From Pseudodesulfovibrio pelocollis (GTDB taxonomy: Bacteria; Desulfobacterota; Desulfovibrionia; Desulfovibrionales; Desulfovibrionaceae): 58,534 bases of DNA. The stretch is taken from assembly GCF_030282845.1 (NCBI RefSeq), contig NZ_JASTWE010000021.1, positions 1-58,534 on the forward strand, given 5' to 3'. Position 1 is the first letter of the stretch. Every line of letters starts with the position of its first letter. Under the pieces are notes generated by a model that saw only the letters and a program-made list of their open reading frames with translations, was not told the origin of the DNA and searched no databases. A program made the translations under genes and the position numbers. Of the stretch, positions 26,124 to 35,203 are shown one piece after another.

Positions 26124-28242
26124 GGGAGCATCCGCCAAAGGGGTCGCCAGTCAGGGCCGGCAGGGAGCGGGCCAGTTCGGCCACGGGCAGCGGGTCGTCC
26201 AGGCGCTCGCCCATGTAGACGCGCATCAGGGCGTGGGCCTTGGCCTCGGGCGTGAGCAGGGTGCGGACCACGGCCCGACCCACCCGACCCATGGCGAAAC
26301 GGGCTGCCGGGTCATTGACCAGCTCGCGCATCTTCGCGGCCAGGCAGTCGTGGTCCTCTCTCTCGCAGACAAGGCCATTGATCCCGTCAGCCACCAGCTC
26401 GGGCACGCCGCCCACCCGGGTGCAGACCGCGGGCAGGCCCAGGTCAAAGCCTTCGAGCAGGGTGTTTGGCAGGCTCTCCAGGCGCGAGGTCATGCACAGG
26501 ATGTCCGAGGCGCGCATCTCGTCGAGCACGGCGTGGTGGGGAACCTCCCCGACCACATGCAGCCGCTGGCGCACCGCCGGGGTGACAAGGGCGTCGAACC
26601 GGGCCATGTCGTCGAGGCGCACGCCCACCGCCGCGAACTCCACGTCGCGATCATCGCCCGCCTCGCAGAACCGGGCCGCTGCCCGCAGGAAGACGTCAAA
26701 CCCCTTGGTCTCGGCCCCGTTGCCCACATAGATCAGGCGCGTGCCCCGCTTGCGACGCGGCACAGGCTCGCCGAAATCCGGGCCGCAGTAGGCGTTGTAG
26801 ACCACGCTCAGCCGTTTGGCGGGCACCCGGTGCCTGCGCAGCACCGCCGCGCATTCGGCCGAGTTGCAGATCACGCCGTGTGCTGCGGCGGTCCACAGGA
26901 AAAACACGTCATTGGGCCGGGAGATGACGCCCCGGTTGACAAAGAGCCGGAACCGGCCGCCCATAAACCGGGCCAGCGCTCCCATCTTGTAGGCCCGGTT
27001 GTGGAAGGTGTGGACCACGTCAAAACCCTCGTCCCTGACCAGCTTGCGCAGAAACGCCCCGGCGGCCACATAATCCCCGAACCGGGAAAAGGGAAAGACC
27101 GTGGCTCCGCTCTCCTGAAGCGCACCCGCCAGGGGCGAGACCGGGTCGAGCAGGGCGCAGGCGTCCACGCCCATGGCCCGCATGGCCTCGATGTTGTTGA
27201 GCATCTGCCTGCTGCCCCCGGACAGGCGGTGGGAGTCGGTGACATAGAGCACCCGCCGGACCTCGGGTCGCTTGCGCCAGAACTTGAAGAAGACCCGGGC
27301 CGCGGGGCCTGTGCCGTACATGCGCAACCGGGCCTGGACCCAGGCCCCGGACTTGCCCCGCCCCACGCCGATGCGGTTGAGACGGAAGGGGTCTGTGCCG
27401 CGCGCGTTGACGAAGCGCTCCAGGGTGAAGGCCCCGGCAAACCCGGCCCGCCTCAGCTCGGCCTCGGCATCGTCGCAGAAATGCCCCCAGGGCCAGCAGA
27501 AGAGCTGGGTGTCGAGCCGGTTCAGCTCGCGGATGCGGGCCATGGTCCGGGCAAAGTCCTGGCGGCAGAATTCGAGCCGCTCGGCCGGGGAGCGCAGGAC
27601 CATGCGCGGCTTCCCCGTTTGGTCGAGGCGCGGCCAGAAGCCGTTGTAGACATAGGCGCTGCCGTCCTCGAAGGCGGGCCAGTCCGGGTCGAAACCCTCA
27701 TATATGCCCCAGGCGGGCCAGCGGGCGTGGGCCTCGCCCATGCGGGCCAGGGGACGCAGGGAGCGGAACGCGCCCTGGTGGCGGCAGCCGTGGGAAAAGA
27801 CCTCCATACCCGCTTCGAGCATGGCCCGCACCTCGCCCTCGTTGACGAACTGGGCGTGGTCGCCGCTCCCGAGGGCCGCCTTGAGCGCCTCGGGCATGGC
27901 GCGCATGGCCGGGGCGTCGGCCAGGGAGCGCGCCGGACCGGGATCGACGAAATCCGTCAGGACAAAGAAGGTGCCGGTCATGGAGCGGCGCGCCAGCTCG
28001 GGGACCACGGTCAGCCAGTTGCTCAGGTGGCCGTCGTCAAAGGTGAGGACCACGGACCGGGGCGGGGCCTTCTTTTCCCCGCGCGCCACGGCCAGCAGGT
28101 CCAGGCCCGAGATGGTGCGGTACCCGGCGTCCTCGATGGCGTCCAGGTGCTCGGCAAAGCGCTCGGGCGAGTGGCCGTCCACCTCGCTGACGTTGTGGTA
28201 GCAGAGGACCGGAATGGAGCGGCCGAGGGGGATGCGGATCAT
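26116..28242 (-). CDS. Polysaccharide deacetylase - GT4 glycosyltransferase fusion
   Basis: A 708-residue bifunctional protein. Residues 1-330 are a NodB/CE4 deacetylase-like domain with VLCYHNVSE, LTFDDGHLSNW and FSHGCRH metal/catalytic motifs and a late CWPWG motif. Residues 350-700 are a GT-B glycosyltransferase of family 4, with GNGAETKGFDVFLRAA and SLPNTLLEGFDLGLPAVC, the E-x7-E nucleotide-sugar site. Deacetylation and sugar transfer in one chain suggest successive steps on one surface glycan. No signal peptide is seen, so both would act on the cytoplasmic face. The ATG at 28242 is preferred over a frame extending to 28359, which has a poor N-terminus. It forms a two-gene unit with the GT2 gene. 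Confidence 0.88.
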   Translation of the reverse strand: MIRIPLGRSIPVLCYHNVSEVDGHSPERFAEHLDAIEDAGYRTISGLDLLAVARGEKKAPPRSVVLTFDDGHLSNWLTVVPELARRSMTGTFFVLTDFVDPGPARSLADAPAMRAMPEALKAALGSGDHAQFVNEGEVRAMLEAGMEVFSHGCRHQGAFRSLRPLARMGEAHARWPAWGIYEGFDPDWPAFEDGSAYVYNGFWPRLDQTGKPRMVLRSPAERLEFCRQDFARTMARIRELNRLDTQLFCWPWGHFCDDAEAELRRAGFAGAFTLERFVNARGTDPFRLNRIGVGRGKSGAWVQARLRMYGTGPAARVFFKFWRKRPEVRRVLYVTDSHRLSGGSRQMLNNIEAMRAMGVDACALLDPVSPLAGALQESGATVFPFSRFGDYVAAGAFLRKLVRDEGFDVVHTFHNRAYKMGALARFMGGRFRLFVNRGVISRPNDVFFLWTAAAHGVICNSAECAAVLRRHRVPAKRLSVVYNAYCGPDFGEPVPRRKRGTRLIYVGNGAETKGFDVFLRAAARFCEAGDDRDVEFAAVGVRLDDMARFDALVTPAVRQRLHVVGEVPHHAVLDEMRASDILCMTSRLESLPNTLLEGFDLGLPAVCTRVGGVPELVADGINGLVCEREDHDCLAAKMRELVNDPAARFAMGRVGRAVVRTLLTPEAKAHALMRVYMGERLDDPLPVAELARSLPALTGDPFGGCSHD

Positions 28243-28309
28243 TGTACTCTCGCTTGCATGGGCAATGGAGTGGTAGCAGATGGTCCGGGCCAGGGCAAGA
28301 AGGACGGTA

Positions 28310-30955
28310 TCACCCGGCGGCCACACGCTGGATGGTGGCCTCAAGGTGCTCCTTCTCAAAGGGCTTGCTGACGTAGTCGTTCATCCCGGCCTCCAGCGCG
28401 GCCTCGCGGTCGCGGGGGGTGGCGTGGGCCGTGAGGGCGACGATGGGGATGTCGGCCACATGGCGGAAATCCTCGGCCGTGCGGATGAGGCGCGTGACCT
28501 CCATGCCGTTCATGACCGGCATCTGGATGTCCATGAGGATGACGTCGAAGCGGTCGTGGCGAAGGATCTCAAGGCACTTCTCGCCGTTTTCGGCGCAGGT
28601 CACGGCGTGACCCAGGCTTTCGAGCAGCCGTTTGGCCATGAGCATGTTCACCCGCTCGTCCTCCACCAGCAGGATGCGCAGGGGGTTGGCCGCTGCCGCC
28701 GATTCCTCTGGCTCGATCCGGGCGCAGATTCCCCGCTCGGGGACACGGACCTTCACGTTGAACAGGACGGTGGTGCCCACCCCAAGCTCGCTGTCCACCA
28801 CGATGGAGCCGTTCATGAGCCTGACCAGCCGCTTGACGATGGGCAGCCCGAGGCCCACGCCCTGATATTTTCGCGACAGGGAGCCGTCCACCTGGGTGAA
28901 GGCGTCGAAGATGTAGTTGACCTTGCTGTCCGGAATACCGGAGCCGGTGTCGGTCACGGAGAAGAAGAGCCGCTCGTGTCCCGGCTCGCGGTGAGGCAGG
29001 GCATAGGCCTCAAGGATGATGGAGCCCGAGGCCGTGAACTTGATGGCGTTGCCGAGCAGATTGAAGAGCACCTGCCGGATGCGCCCCTCGTCGCCAATGT
29101 AGCAGGGCCGGGCCGAGGAGTCGATGCGGTGTTCGAGGCTCAGCCCCTTTTCGTCGGCCTGGAGCCTGAAGAGGCTCGCACACTGGCGCATGAGCCCGTC
29201 GAGATCAAAGGGCTCCTCATACAGGTCGAGCTTGCCCGCCTCGATCTTGGAGAAGTCGAGCACGTCGTTGAGCACGCGCAGCAGGTTGCGCGAGGACTGG
29301 ATGGCCATGTCCACATAGCCGCGCTGCTCGCCTCCCGTGGCCGAGGCCCGGATGAGCTGGAGCATGCCCATGACGCCGTTCAGGGGGGTGCGCACCTCAT
29401 GGCTGATGTTGGCCAGGAACTCGTCCTTGGCCATGTTGGCCTGCTCGGCCGCCTCCTTGGCCACCACCAGGGCGTCCTCGAACCGCTTGCGCTCGGTGAT
29501 GTCGGTAAAGAACCCGGCCAGGAGCACGCGGCCATACACCCTGACCCGGGCCGAGGATATGTCCACCAGGATATGCTCGCCCGAGCGCGTCAGGCAGGGC
29601 ACGGCCGCGCTGAAGCTCACGTCCTGCCGACTGTGGCGCAAGAAATTCTCGGAGACGGCCTCCAGGTCCTCGGGCGGATGGATGTCGCTGACCCGAATGG
29701 CCCCCACGTCTTCCGGCCCAAGGCCCAGCAGTCGCAAAAAGGCGGGGTTGGCAAACTCGATGGTCATGGTGTTCGGGTCCACCAGACAAATGCCCGCCGG
29801 GTTGTTCTCCAGCAGGGTGCGGTACTGTTCCTCGCTTTCCGAGAGCCGGTTCAGGGCCTCGTTGCGCTCGGCCTCGCGCTCTTCGAGCAGCCGCCCCATG
29901 GTGTCAAAGGCCTTGCCCAGCTGGCCCATCTCGCCGTCGTTGTAGTCGATGCCGCTTGACTGCATGGTGCCGCTGGAGCCCACCCGGCAGGCCGCTTCGG
30001 TCAGCTTCTCCAGGTTGCGGGCCAGGGTACGGCCGCCCGCATACCACGCCAGGAGCAGGGCCAGGGCCAGGGACACGGCAATGGTCACCCCGCCCAGCAC
30101 GGCCTGATCGTTGACCTGTCGAAGCACCTCGGACTCCCTGAAGCCCATGAACATGTACATGTAGGGCGGCTGGTCCGGCCCCAGCCGGACTTGCTCGTAG
30201 GCCACGATGCGGCGCGGCCCGTCAGATCCCTTGGCCCGGATGATGCCAGGTCCGTCCGCCTGGCTGGCGGCCAGGAAGACCTCGTCGCGGATGGGCGTGC
30301 CCGGCGGGGTGGCGTCGCTGGCCGGATGGCGGAAGAGCCTGCGCCCGGCGTGGTCGCAGATGCCCAAAAACGACCCGGGCGGGAAGGACGCCTGATCGAA
30401 CAACTCACCGAAATGACTCAAGTCCGCTCCGATGATGAGGATTCCCCGCATTTCTCCCAAGGGACCGTACACCGGCATGGCAAACGGGAAAATGGGCTTG
30501 AGGATGGCCCGCCCCACCACGAACTCGCCCGCCGCAAACGCGCCGGTCTGTTTCGCCTCGATGACGTGCTTGCGGTCGGAAAAATCGAAGTCATGGGGAC
30601 CGGGCAGGCTTCCGGCCACCACGCGCCCGTCCATATCGAGGAGGAAGGCGTTGGTGTAGATGGGGTTGGCCGAGATGAGCGCAGCCAGAAGGGAGTACAC
30701 ACCGCCCGGGTCGGCGGTCTGCACGGCAGGCAGGGCGGCCACGGTCTGGAGCAGGGTCCGGGTGGAGTCGGCCACTCGGCGCTGCACTTCGGTGTACCCG
30801 CGCAGCAGCGTGGCGGTGTCCTTGCCCGCCATCTCCACGGTGTGCCGCCGGGCGGCCATCTCGTTGAAGGCGAGGACCACGAAGGGCGGCAGGGTGGCCA
30901 TGAGCACCAGGATGACCAGCTTCTTGCGGATGGAGCCGTGGAAGAATCTCAGCAT
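28310..30955 (-). CDS. Hybrid sensor histidine kinase (Cache-HAMP-PAS-HisKA-HATPase-REC)
   Basis: A protein of about 881 residues. TM1 is near residues 10-28. A periplasmic Cache sensor follows (DMDGRVVAGSLPGP, then DFSDRKHV), then TM2 near 300, a HAMP-like linker, and a PAS domain (about 375-490). The dimerisation/phosphoacceptor helix carries ISHEVRTPLNG (His near 519). The ATPase domain has N-, G1- and G2-box motifs (LLGNAIKFTA, DTGSGIPD, GVGLGLPIVKRL). The C-terminal receiver has DVILMDIQMP (Asp near 807). The start is uncertain: ATG 30955 puts the membrane segment at the N-terminus, while ATG 31021 would add a basic, low-complexity 22 residues. It diverges from the receiver-STAS operon and may feed phosphate to it. 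Confidence 0.9.
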   Translation of the reverse strand: MLRFFHGSIRKKLVILVLMATLPPFVVLAFNEMAARRHTVEMAGKDTATLLRGYTEVQRRVADSTRTLLQTVAALPAVQTADPGGVYSLLAALISANPIYTNAFLLDMDGRVVAGSLPGPHDFDFSDRKHVIEAKQTGAFAAGEFVVGRAILKPIFPFAMPVYGPLGEMRGILIIGADLSHFGELFDQASFPPGSFLGICDHAGRRLFRHPASDATPPGTPIRDEVFLAASQADGPGIIRAKGSDGPRRIVAYEQVRLGPDQPPYMYMFMGFRESEVLRQVNDQAVLGGVTIAVSLALALLLAWYAGGRTLARNLEKLTEAACRVGSSGTMQSSGIDYNDGEMGQLGKAFDTMGRLLEEREAERNEALNRLSESEEQYRTLLENNPAGICLVDPNTMTIEFANPAFLRLLGLGPEDVGAIRVSDIHPPEDLEAVSENFLRHSRQDVSFSAAVPCLTRSGEHILVDISSARVRVYGRVLLAGFFTDITERKRFEDALVVAKEAAEQANMAKDEFLANISHEVRTPLNGVMGMLQLIRASATGGEQRGYVDMAIQSSRNLLRVLNDVLDFSKIEAGKLDLYEEPFDLDGLMRQCASLFRLQADEKGLSLEHRIDSSARPCYIGDEGRIRQVLFNLLGNAIKFTASGSIILEAYALPHREPGHERLFFSVTDTGSGIPDSKVNYIFDAFTQVDGSLSRKYQGVGLGLPIVKRLVRLMNGSIVVDSELGVGTTVLFNVKVRVPERGICARIEPEESAAAANPLRILLVEDERVNMLMAKRLLESLGHAVTCAENGEKCLEILRHDRFDVILMDIQMPVMNGMEVTRLIRTAEDFRHVADIPIVALTAHATPRDREAALEAGMNDYVSKPFEKEHLEATIQRVAAG

Positions 30956-31268
30956 GGCTGCCCTGCCGCCCGGCGCACCCCGGCAGCGGACACCACGCCC
31001 GCGCGCCCGCTGATCAGCCATCGGGACCGCCGGAGATTGTCAAAGAGACCCGCTACGCCCATGCGTCACCCTCGATTATTGTCTGCAATACTCCCCTGCC
31101 ATCATTTCTTCTCCATTGAAACCCGTACCATCGGCATGACGCCATGGCAACCGCATTTCTCGTTTTGAACGCCGCCTCAACGGAGTATCGGCACGAGGTG
31201 CTGGACACAAATGTCATTTCTGCCGTAGGCTTGACCTGAAACGAGACCGTACACCGCGAGGAGAGTCC
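30956..31268. other. Divergent intergenic region between kinase and redox operon
   Basis: About 310 bases without a gene. It must hold the promoters for the minus-strand hybrid kinase and the plus-strand receiver-STAS operon. TTGAAC at 31165 has no good -10 at 17 bases, and TGGCAACCGCATTTCT (31144) is only a weak sigma-54-like match, so I make no promoter call. Confidence 0.4.
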
Positions 31269-32006
31269 ATGCCACTCAAGATACTGGTCATCGACGACGA
31301 GCGCCCGACCCTGTCCATGTTCCGCCTCATGCTGGATGCCTACGGGTTCGAGGTCTTCACGGCCGAGAACGGGGAGGAGGGCATCGCCCTGTTCCAGGAG
31401 CACGCCATGCCCATCGTGCTCACGGACATCAAGATGCCGGGCATGGACGGGCTGGAGGTGCTGGCCAGGATCAAGGAGCTGTCGCCCACGACCGAGGTGA
31501 TCATCATCACCGGCCACGGGGACATGGATCTGGCCATCAAGGCCCTGGGCCTCGACGCCACGGACTTCATCAACAAGCCCATCCGCAAGCCCGCTCTGGA
31601 CGCAGCCCTCAGGCGCGCCCGGGAGCGCATCGACCTGGCCAGGAGCCGGGACGAGGATTTTGCCGTGCGTGTGCGCGACGGCGTGGCGGTCATCGAGATT
31701 CGCGGCGCGGTCAACTCCGGCTCCGAGGCCCGGCTCAGGGCCGCCCTTGACGAGGCGCGCGCCGCCTCGGCCGGGCTGGTGCTCTCCTTTTCCGAGAACA
31801 CGTCCATCAACGGGGCGGGCATCGCCCTGCTGACCCAGCTGCTGCTGGACTGTCGCAAAAGCGGCACCCCGGTGGCCATGACCGGGCTCTCCGAAAACTT
31901 CAGGCAGGTCCTGGCCATGGTCGGCATGACCACCCTCGCCCCCCTGTGCGACACCGAGGAGGACGCCCTGGCGTCCATCCTCACCGAGCCAAGGAGCACC
32001 CCATGA
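31269..32006 (+). CDS. Receiver-STAS fusion response regulator
   Basis: A 245-residue cytoplasmic protein. Residues 3-120 are a canonical receiver, with acidic pocket Asp9-Asp10, phosphoacceptor Asp53 in LTDIKMPG and Lys103 in INKP. Residues 130-240 are a STAS domain. Where stand-alone STAS antagonists have D-x-x-N-S-S-G, this one reads SINGAG (Gly182-Ala183), so the usual phosphorylated serine is absent. It would be controlled by aspartate phosphorylation rather than by an RsbW-type kinase. GAGGAG precedes the ATG. Its TGA overlaps the next start (ATGA), opening the five-gene operon. Likely input kinases flank it: the hybrid kinase upstream and the PAS kinase downstream. Confidence 0.9.
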   Translation: MPLKILVIDDERPTLSMFRLMLDAYGFEVFTAENGEEGIALFQEHAMPIVLTDIKMPGMDGLEVLARIKELSPTTEVIIITGHGDMDLAIKALGLDATDFINKPIRKPALDAALRRARERIDLARSRDEDFAVRVRDGVAVIEIRGAVNSGSEARLRAALDEARAASAGLVLSFSENTSINGAGIALLTQLLLDCRKSGTPVAMTGLSENFRQVLAMVGMTTLAPLCDTEEDALASILTEPRSTP

Positions 32007-32545
32007 TCACGACGCATCGCGCCCTGCCCCTGCTGCTGGCCGTCATCCTTTGGGCCGCCCCAGCCCGGGCCGAACTGCCCGCGGCTGGCGACACCCTGCC
32101 GCCCTTCACCATGGCCCCCCTGGCCGTGGAGGAGGACGCGGCCGAACTGGGGCTGGCGGCCAACGGCCCCTTCACCCTCGCCGACCTGCCGACTCCCTAC
32201 GTGCTCGTCGAGATCATCGGGGTGTACTGTCCGGTCTGTCACGAGATGTCGCCGCAGTTGACCCGGCTCACCAAGCGCCTCACGCGGGCCGGGCTCGACT
32301 CGCGCATCACCCTGCTCGGCATCGCCGCAGGGGGTACGGCCATGGAGGTGCGCTACATCCGCCAGCGCGAGTACGCCTTTCCCATCGCCCATGACACGGA
32401 GTACGAAATCCACAGGCTGCTGGGCGAGCCCAAGACCCCCTTCACCATGATCGTGGACCGCAGCGGCAGGGTCCTCTACGCCCATCTGGGCCTTATCCCG
32501 GACATGGACGAACTCTTCAGGCGCATTCAGGCACTGGAAGAATGA
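32003..32545 (+). CDS. TlpA-like periplasmic thioredoxin-fold protein
   Basis: A 180-residue secreted protein. A signal peptide ends at about residue 23 (A-R-A). The thioredoxin-like fold carries GVYCPVCHEM (Cys76, Cys79) and a cis-Pro region TPFTMIVD. It resembles TlpA/ResA redoxins that keep periplasmic or outer-face thiols reduced using electrons from a membrane partner. AAGGAG lies six bases before the ATG. It overlaps both neighbours by four bases. The MauE/DoxX gene two positions downstream is a plausible electron donor. Confidence 0.88.
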   Translation: MITTHRALPLLLAVILWAAPARAELPAAGDTLPPFTMAPLAVEEDAAELGLAANGPFTLADLPTPYVLVEIIGVYCPVCHEMSPQLTRLTKRLTRAGLDSRITLLGIAAGGTAMEVRYIRQREYAFPIAHDTEYEIHRLLGEPKTPFTMIVDRSGRVLYAHLGLIPDMDELFRRIQALEE

Positions 32546-34290
32546 GCAGTGATCGGCCCAGGACCTCTTTGACGGCAAACCCGGGGCTGCCCGGGGACCG
32601 GGAGCCGGGAACCGGACGCCGACTGTTCCACCTCAAGACCCTGTTCGAGGCGGCCACCGAGCTTTCGGCCCCGGCCGACGCCGGGACCACGCTGCGGCGA
32701 TTCCTGCCCGTGGCCATGGGGCCGCTGGGCCTGACCTTCGGCCTGGGCATCGTGCTCGGGCCTGACCGGCTCGACGTGGAAAGCCTCGGGCTCATGCCCG
32801 CCGACAGGGAGCGCTGCCAGGGGGCCGGAGCCGAACTGGCTGACAGATTCTTCCCGGAGGAGCCCCAGGCCGCCGCGCCGCCGCGCCCCACGGTACTGAC
32901 CGGCCCGCATCTGGCCAGTGATCCGCACCTGCCCGCCGGAACCAGCGCCGTGGTGGCCATGCGCCTTGACCAGGACTCCCGCGCAGTGCTGGTCCTCGGC
33001 CCCAGGCTCACGGGAGAGTCCTATGGGCAGGACGAGGCCGAACTGCTCCAGGGGCTGGCCGACATCCTCTCCACCGCCCTGAAAAGGGCCTGCGCCGACG
33101 AGCGCGTCCACACCCTCAACGCCTCCCTGAGCGAGAACAACGACCGCCTCAGGCAGGCCCTCGAGCACATGGAGCAGGCACGCGACGAGCTGGACCGGCA
33201 GGCGTTCCGGCTGCGCACCCTGTTCGAGACATCCCTTGAGCTTTCGAGCCTCAACGATCCCCGCGCCATCCTCGACGCCTTTCTGCTGACGCTGATGGGC
33301 ACCTTCGGCTTCTCCCGGGGATGGATCAGCCTGCATGGTCCCCAGGCCGGACAGGCCGACACCGCCTATCGCGGCCCGGACCCGGGCGAGATGGCGGCAG
33401 TAGCCTCGCCCGATGGCCGCGAGAAGATCCTGGCCCGGTTCGTGGAACTCAAGGACAGAATGCCCCGCGCCAATCAGGCCGAACTGCTCGACGACGCGGA
33501 CGCCGTGGCCGCCCTGCCCGCCCGGGCCGACTTGGCCGTGCTCTTCTCCCTCGACCAGGACTGGCACGGGGCCATCGGCCTGGCCGACCCGCTGCCGGAC
33601 CAGGGCATGGACCCGCAGGGGGTGCAATTCCTGCGCTCGCTGCTCGGCATCTTCATCGTCACCCTGGGCAACGCCTGGCACGGCAGGCAGGTCAGCCAAC
33701 TGAACACGGCCCTGAGCGCCCGCAACGAGGAGCTGCAAGCCACCCTGGATGCCCTGACCTCGGCCAGGGAGGAGGTCACGGTGCAGACCGAGGCCAGGGA
33801 GCGCATCGTCGGGCTGGTCCGGGGCGAGGTGGCCCGCGCCTGGCGCGCCTCCTGGTTCGACGCCTGCATGATGATCCTGGCCGGGGTGGTGCTCGGCGCG
33901 CTCTTCAACTCCGCCAGCCCGGGCGGCATCGAACTGGTTCCCAAATCACTCTTCGCGCCGCCGCCCGCCCTGATCGCGGCCGACGAGGCTCGGCGCATGG
34001 CCGAGGCAGGCGAGGCCGTGATCATCGACGCCCGCCCTGCGGACTTCCACCGGCAGGAGGCCATCCCCGGTTCCGTGAACCTGCCCAAGGAGCTGTTCGA
34101 TTTCGTCTATTCCATGAAGCTGGCCACTCTGGACCCCGAGACCCCGCTGCTCGTCTACGGCCGGACCATCAGCCGTCACTACGACGCGGACGTGGCCCGC
34201 GAACTGAAGCTCCTCGGCCACGGCAACGTCCTGGTCATCGACGGCGGCCTGAAGGCGTGGGAGCGGGCCGGATACGAGGTGATCCGATGA
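32542..34290 (+). CDS. GAF-GAF-TM-rhodanese sensor protein with a cysteine-less rhodanese
   Basis: A 582-residue protein. Two similar GAF-like halves (about 25-185 and 225-385, each opening with the LRTLFE/LKTLFEA pattern) are joined by a helix around 185-225. A second coiled helix (390-435) leads to a single membrane segment near 439-457. By the positive-inside rule (Arg-rich before, none after) the GAF pair is cytoplasmic and the C-terminal rhodanese domain (about 470-582) periplasmic. The rhodanese active-site loop should read Y-C-x4-R; here it is VYGRTISRHYD, with Gly540 in place of the catalytic Cys, so sulfur transfer is very unlikely. It overlaps both neighbours by four bases. I infer a sensor or scaffold that binds a periplasmic thiol or persulfide partner. 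Confidence 0.85.
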   Translation: MSSDRPRTSLTANPGLPGDREPGTGRRLFHLKTLFEAATELSAPADAGTTLRRFLPVAMGPLGLTFGLGIVLGPDRLDVESLGLMPADRERCQGAGAELADRFFPEEPQAAAPPRPTVLTGPHLASDPHLPAGTSAVVAMRLDQDSRAVLVLGPRLTGESYGQDEAELLQGLADILSTALKRACADERVHTLNASLSENNDRLRQALEHMEQARDELDRQAFRLRTLFETSLELSSLNDPRAILDAFLLTLMGTFGFSRGWISLHGPQAGQADTAYRGPDPGEMAAVASPDGREKILARFVELKDRMPRANQAELLDDADAVAALPARADLAVLFSLDQDWHGAIGLADPLPDQGMDPQGVQFLRSLLGIFIVTLGNAWHGRQVSQLNTALSARNEELQATLDALTSAREEVTVQTEARERIVGLVRGEVARAWRASWFDACMMILAGVVLGALFNSASPGGIELVPKSLFAPPPALIAADEARRMAEAGEAVIIDARPADFHRQEAIPGSVNLPKELFDFVYSMKLATLDPETPLLVYGRTISRHYDADVARELKLLGHGNVLVIDGGLKAWERAGYEVIR

Positions 34291-34766
34291 TCGAACTGCT
34301 CCGGCGCATCCTGACCCACCCCTGGCTGGCCCTGGCCTTCCGTCTCTACATCGGCGGGCTCTTCGTCTATGCGGCCATGTACAAGATCAACTACGCGGCC
34401 GAGTTCAGCGAGACCATCGCCTCATACCGGCTGGTGCCCTACTGGGCGGTCAACGCCCTGGCCGTATTCATGCCCTGGACCGAGATCGTCTGCGGCGCGC
34501 TGCTCATCCTGGGGGTGCGGGTCCGGTCTGCGGCAGCGGTCATCGCCGCCCTGCTCGCGGTGTTCACCGTGGCCATCTTCGTCAACCTGCTGTGGGACGC
34601 GCCCATCAGCTGCGGCTGCTTCAAGACCATCGAGGACCCCATCAGCTGGTGGACCGTGCTGCGCGACCTGGCCTGGATCGCCATGACACTTCACGTCTTC
34701 CGGTACGACTCGGTCCTCCAGGCGGACCGGCTCTTCCTCGGCAAGCTCGGGAGGATCGAATCATGA
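34287..34766 (+). CDS. MauE/DoxX-family redox-associated membrane protein
   Basis: A 159-residue protein with four predicted helices and the SCGCF motif (Cys109, Cys111) typical of MauE-type DoxX proteins. In the mau cluster MauE is needed for disulfide chemistry of methylamine dehydrogenase; related proteins pass electrons between quinones and periplasmic thiols. Its overlap with the rhodanese protein and closeness to the TlpA-like gene support a shared thiol-redox job. The start ATG overlaps the preceding TGA. Confidence 0.87.
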   Translation: MIELLRRILTHPWLALAFRLYIGGLFVYAAMYKINYAAEFSETIASYRLVPYWAVNALAVFMPWTEIVCGALLILGVRVRSAAAVIAALLAVFTVAIFVNLLWDAPISCGCFKTIEDPISWWTVLRDLAWIAMTLHVFRYDSVLQADRLFLGKLGRIES

Positions 34767-35083
34767 CCCTGCGAACGGCACTCGCCTGCCTGCTGGCCCT
34801 GGCCCTGACCCTCTCTGCCTGCGCCCCGGACAGGGAGGACCACGCCACCGGCCGGTACACGGCCGCCACCGGCGACACCGACATCGTCCTGACCCTGGCC
34901 GAGAGCGGACGTGGCACCTGGAGCACGGACACCGACGAGATCACCTTCAAGTGGTCCACCCCAAAGGCCGACCATCTGTGGCTGCACACCCGCGAGGGCG
35001 GCGTGATCCAGGGGCGTTTCAATGACGGGCGGCTGACCATCGCCCTGCCCGGCGTGGGAGAACTGGTCTTCGAGCGCCAGTAA
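34763..35083 (+). CDS. Small lipoprotein, end of the redox operon
   Basis: A 106-residue protein with a lipobox L-S-A-C (Cys20). The mature part is a small beta-rich domain of unknown family, with KWSTPKADHLWLHTREGG and a C-terminal LPGVGELVFERQ. GGGAGG precedes the ATG, which overlaps the MauE stop. It may be a periplasm-facing accessory or ligand-binding subunit. I do not recognise it. Confidence 0.75.
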   Translation: MTLRTALACLLALALTLSACAPDREDHATGRYTAATGDTDIVLTLAESGRGTWSTDTDEITFKWSTPKADHLWLHTREGGVIQGRFNDGRLTIALPGVGELVFERQ

Positions 35084-35203
35084 CCGGGCCTTTTCCCTTT
35101 CAAATCGCGCTAAAACAACGTAAAGTCGGGACTCGACACGTCCAGGCCTGCCTGAGGGAGGCGGGGCTGGACTACCCCCGGCATAACCGGGCGGAGCCGT
35201 GCC

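Noticed and set aside
31144-31159. Sigma-54-like TGGCAACCGCATTTCT before the redox operon
   Set aside because: The -12 element lacks the essential GC, and no sigma-54 activator gene lies in the window.
32542-34290. Calling the third gene of the redox cassette an active sulfurtransferase
   Set aside because: The rhodanese loop has Gly instead of the catalytic Cys, so enzyme activity is not supported.
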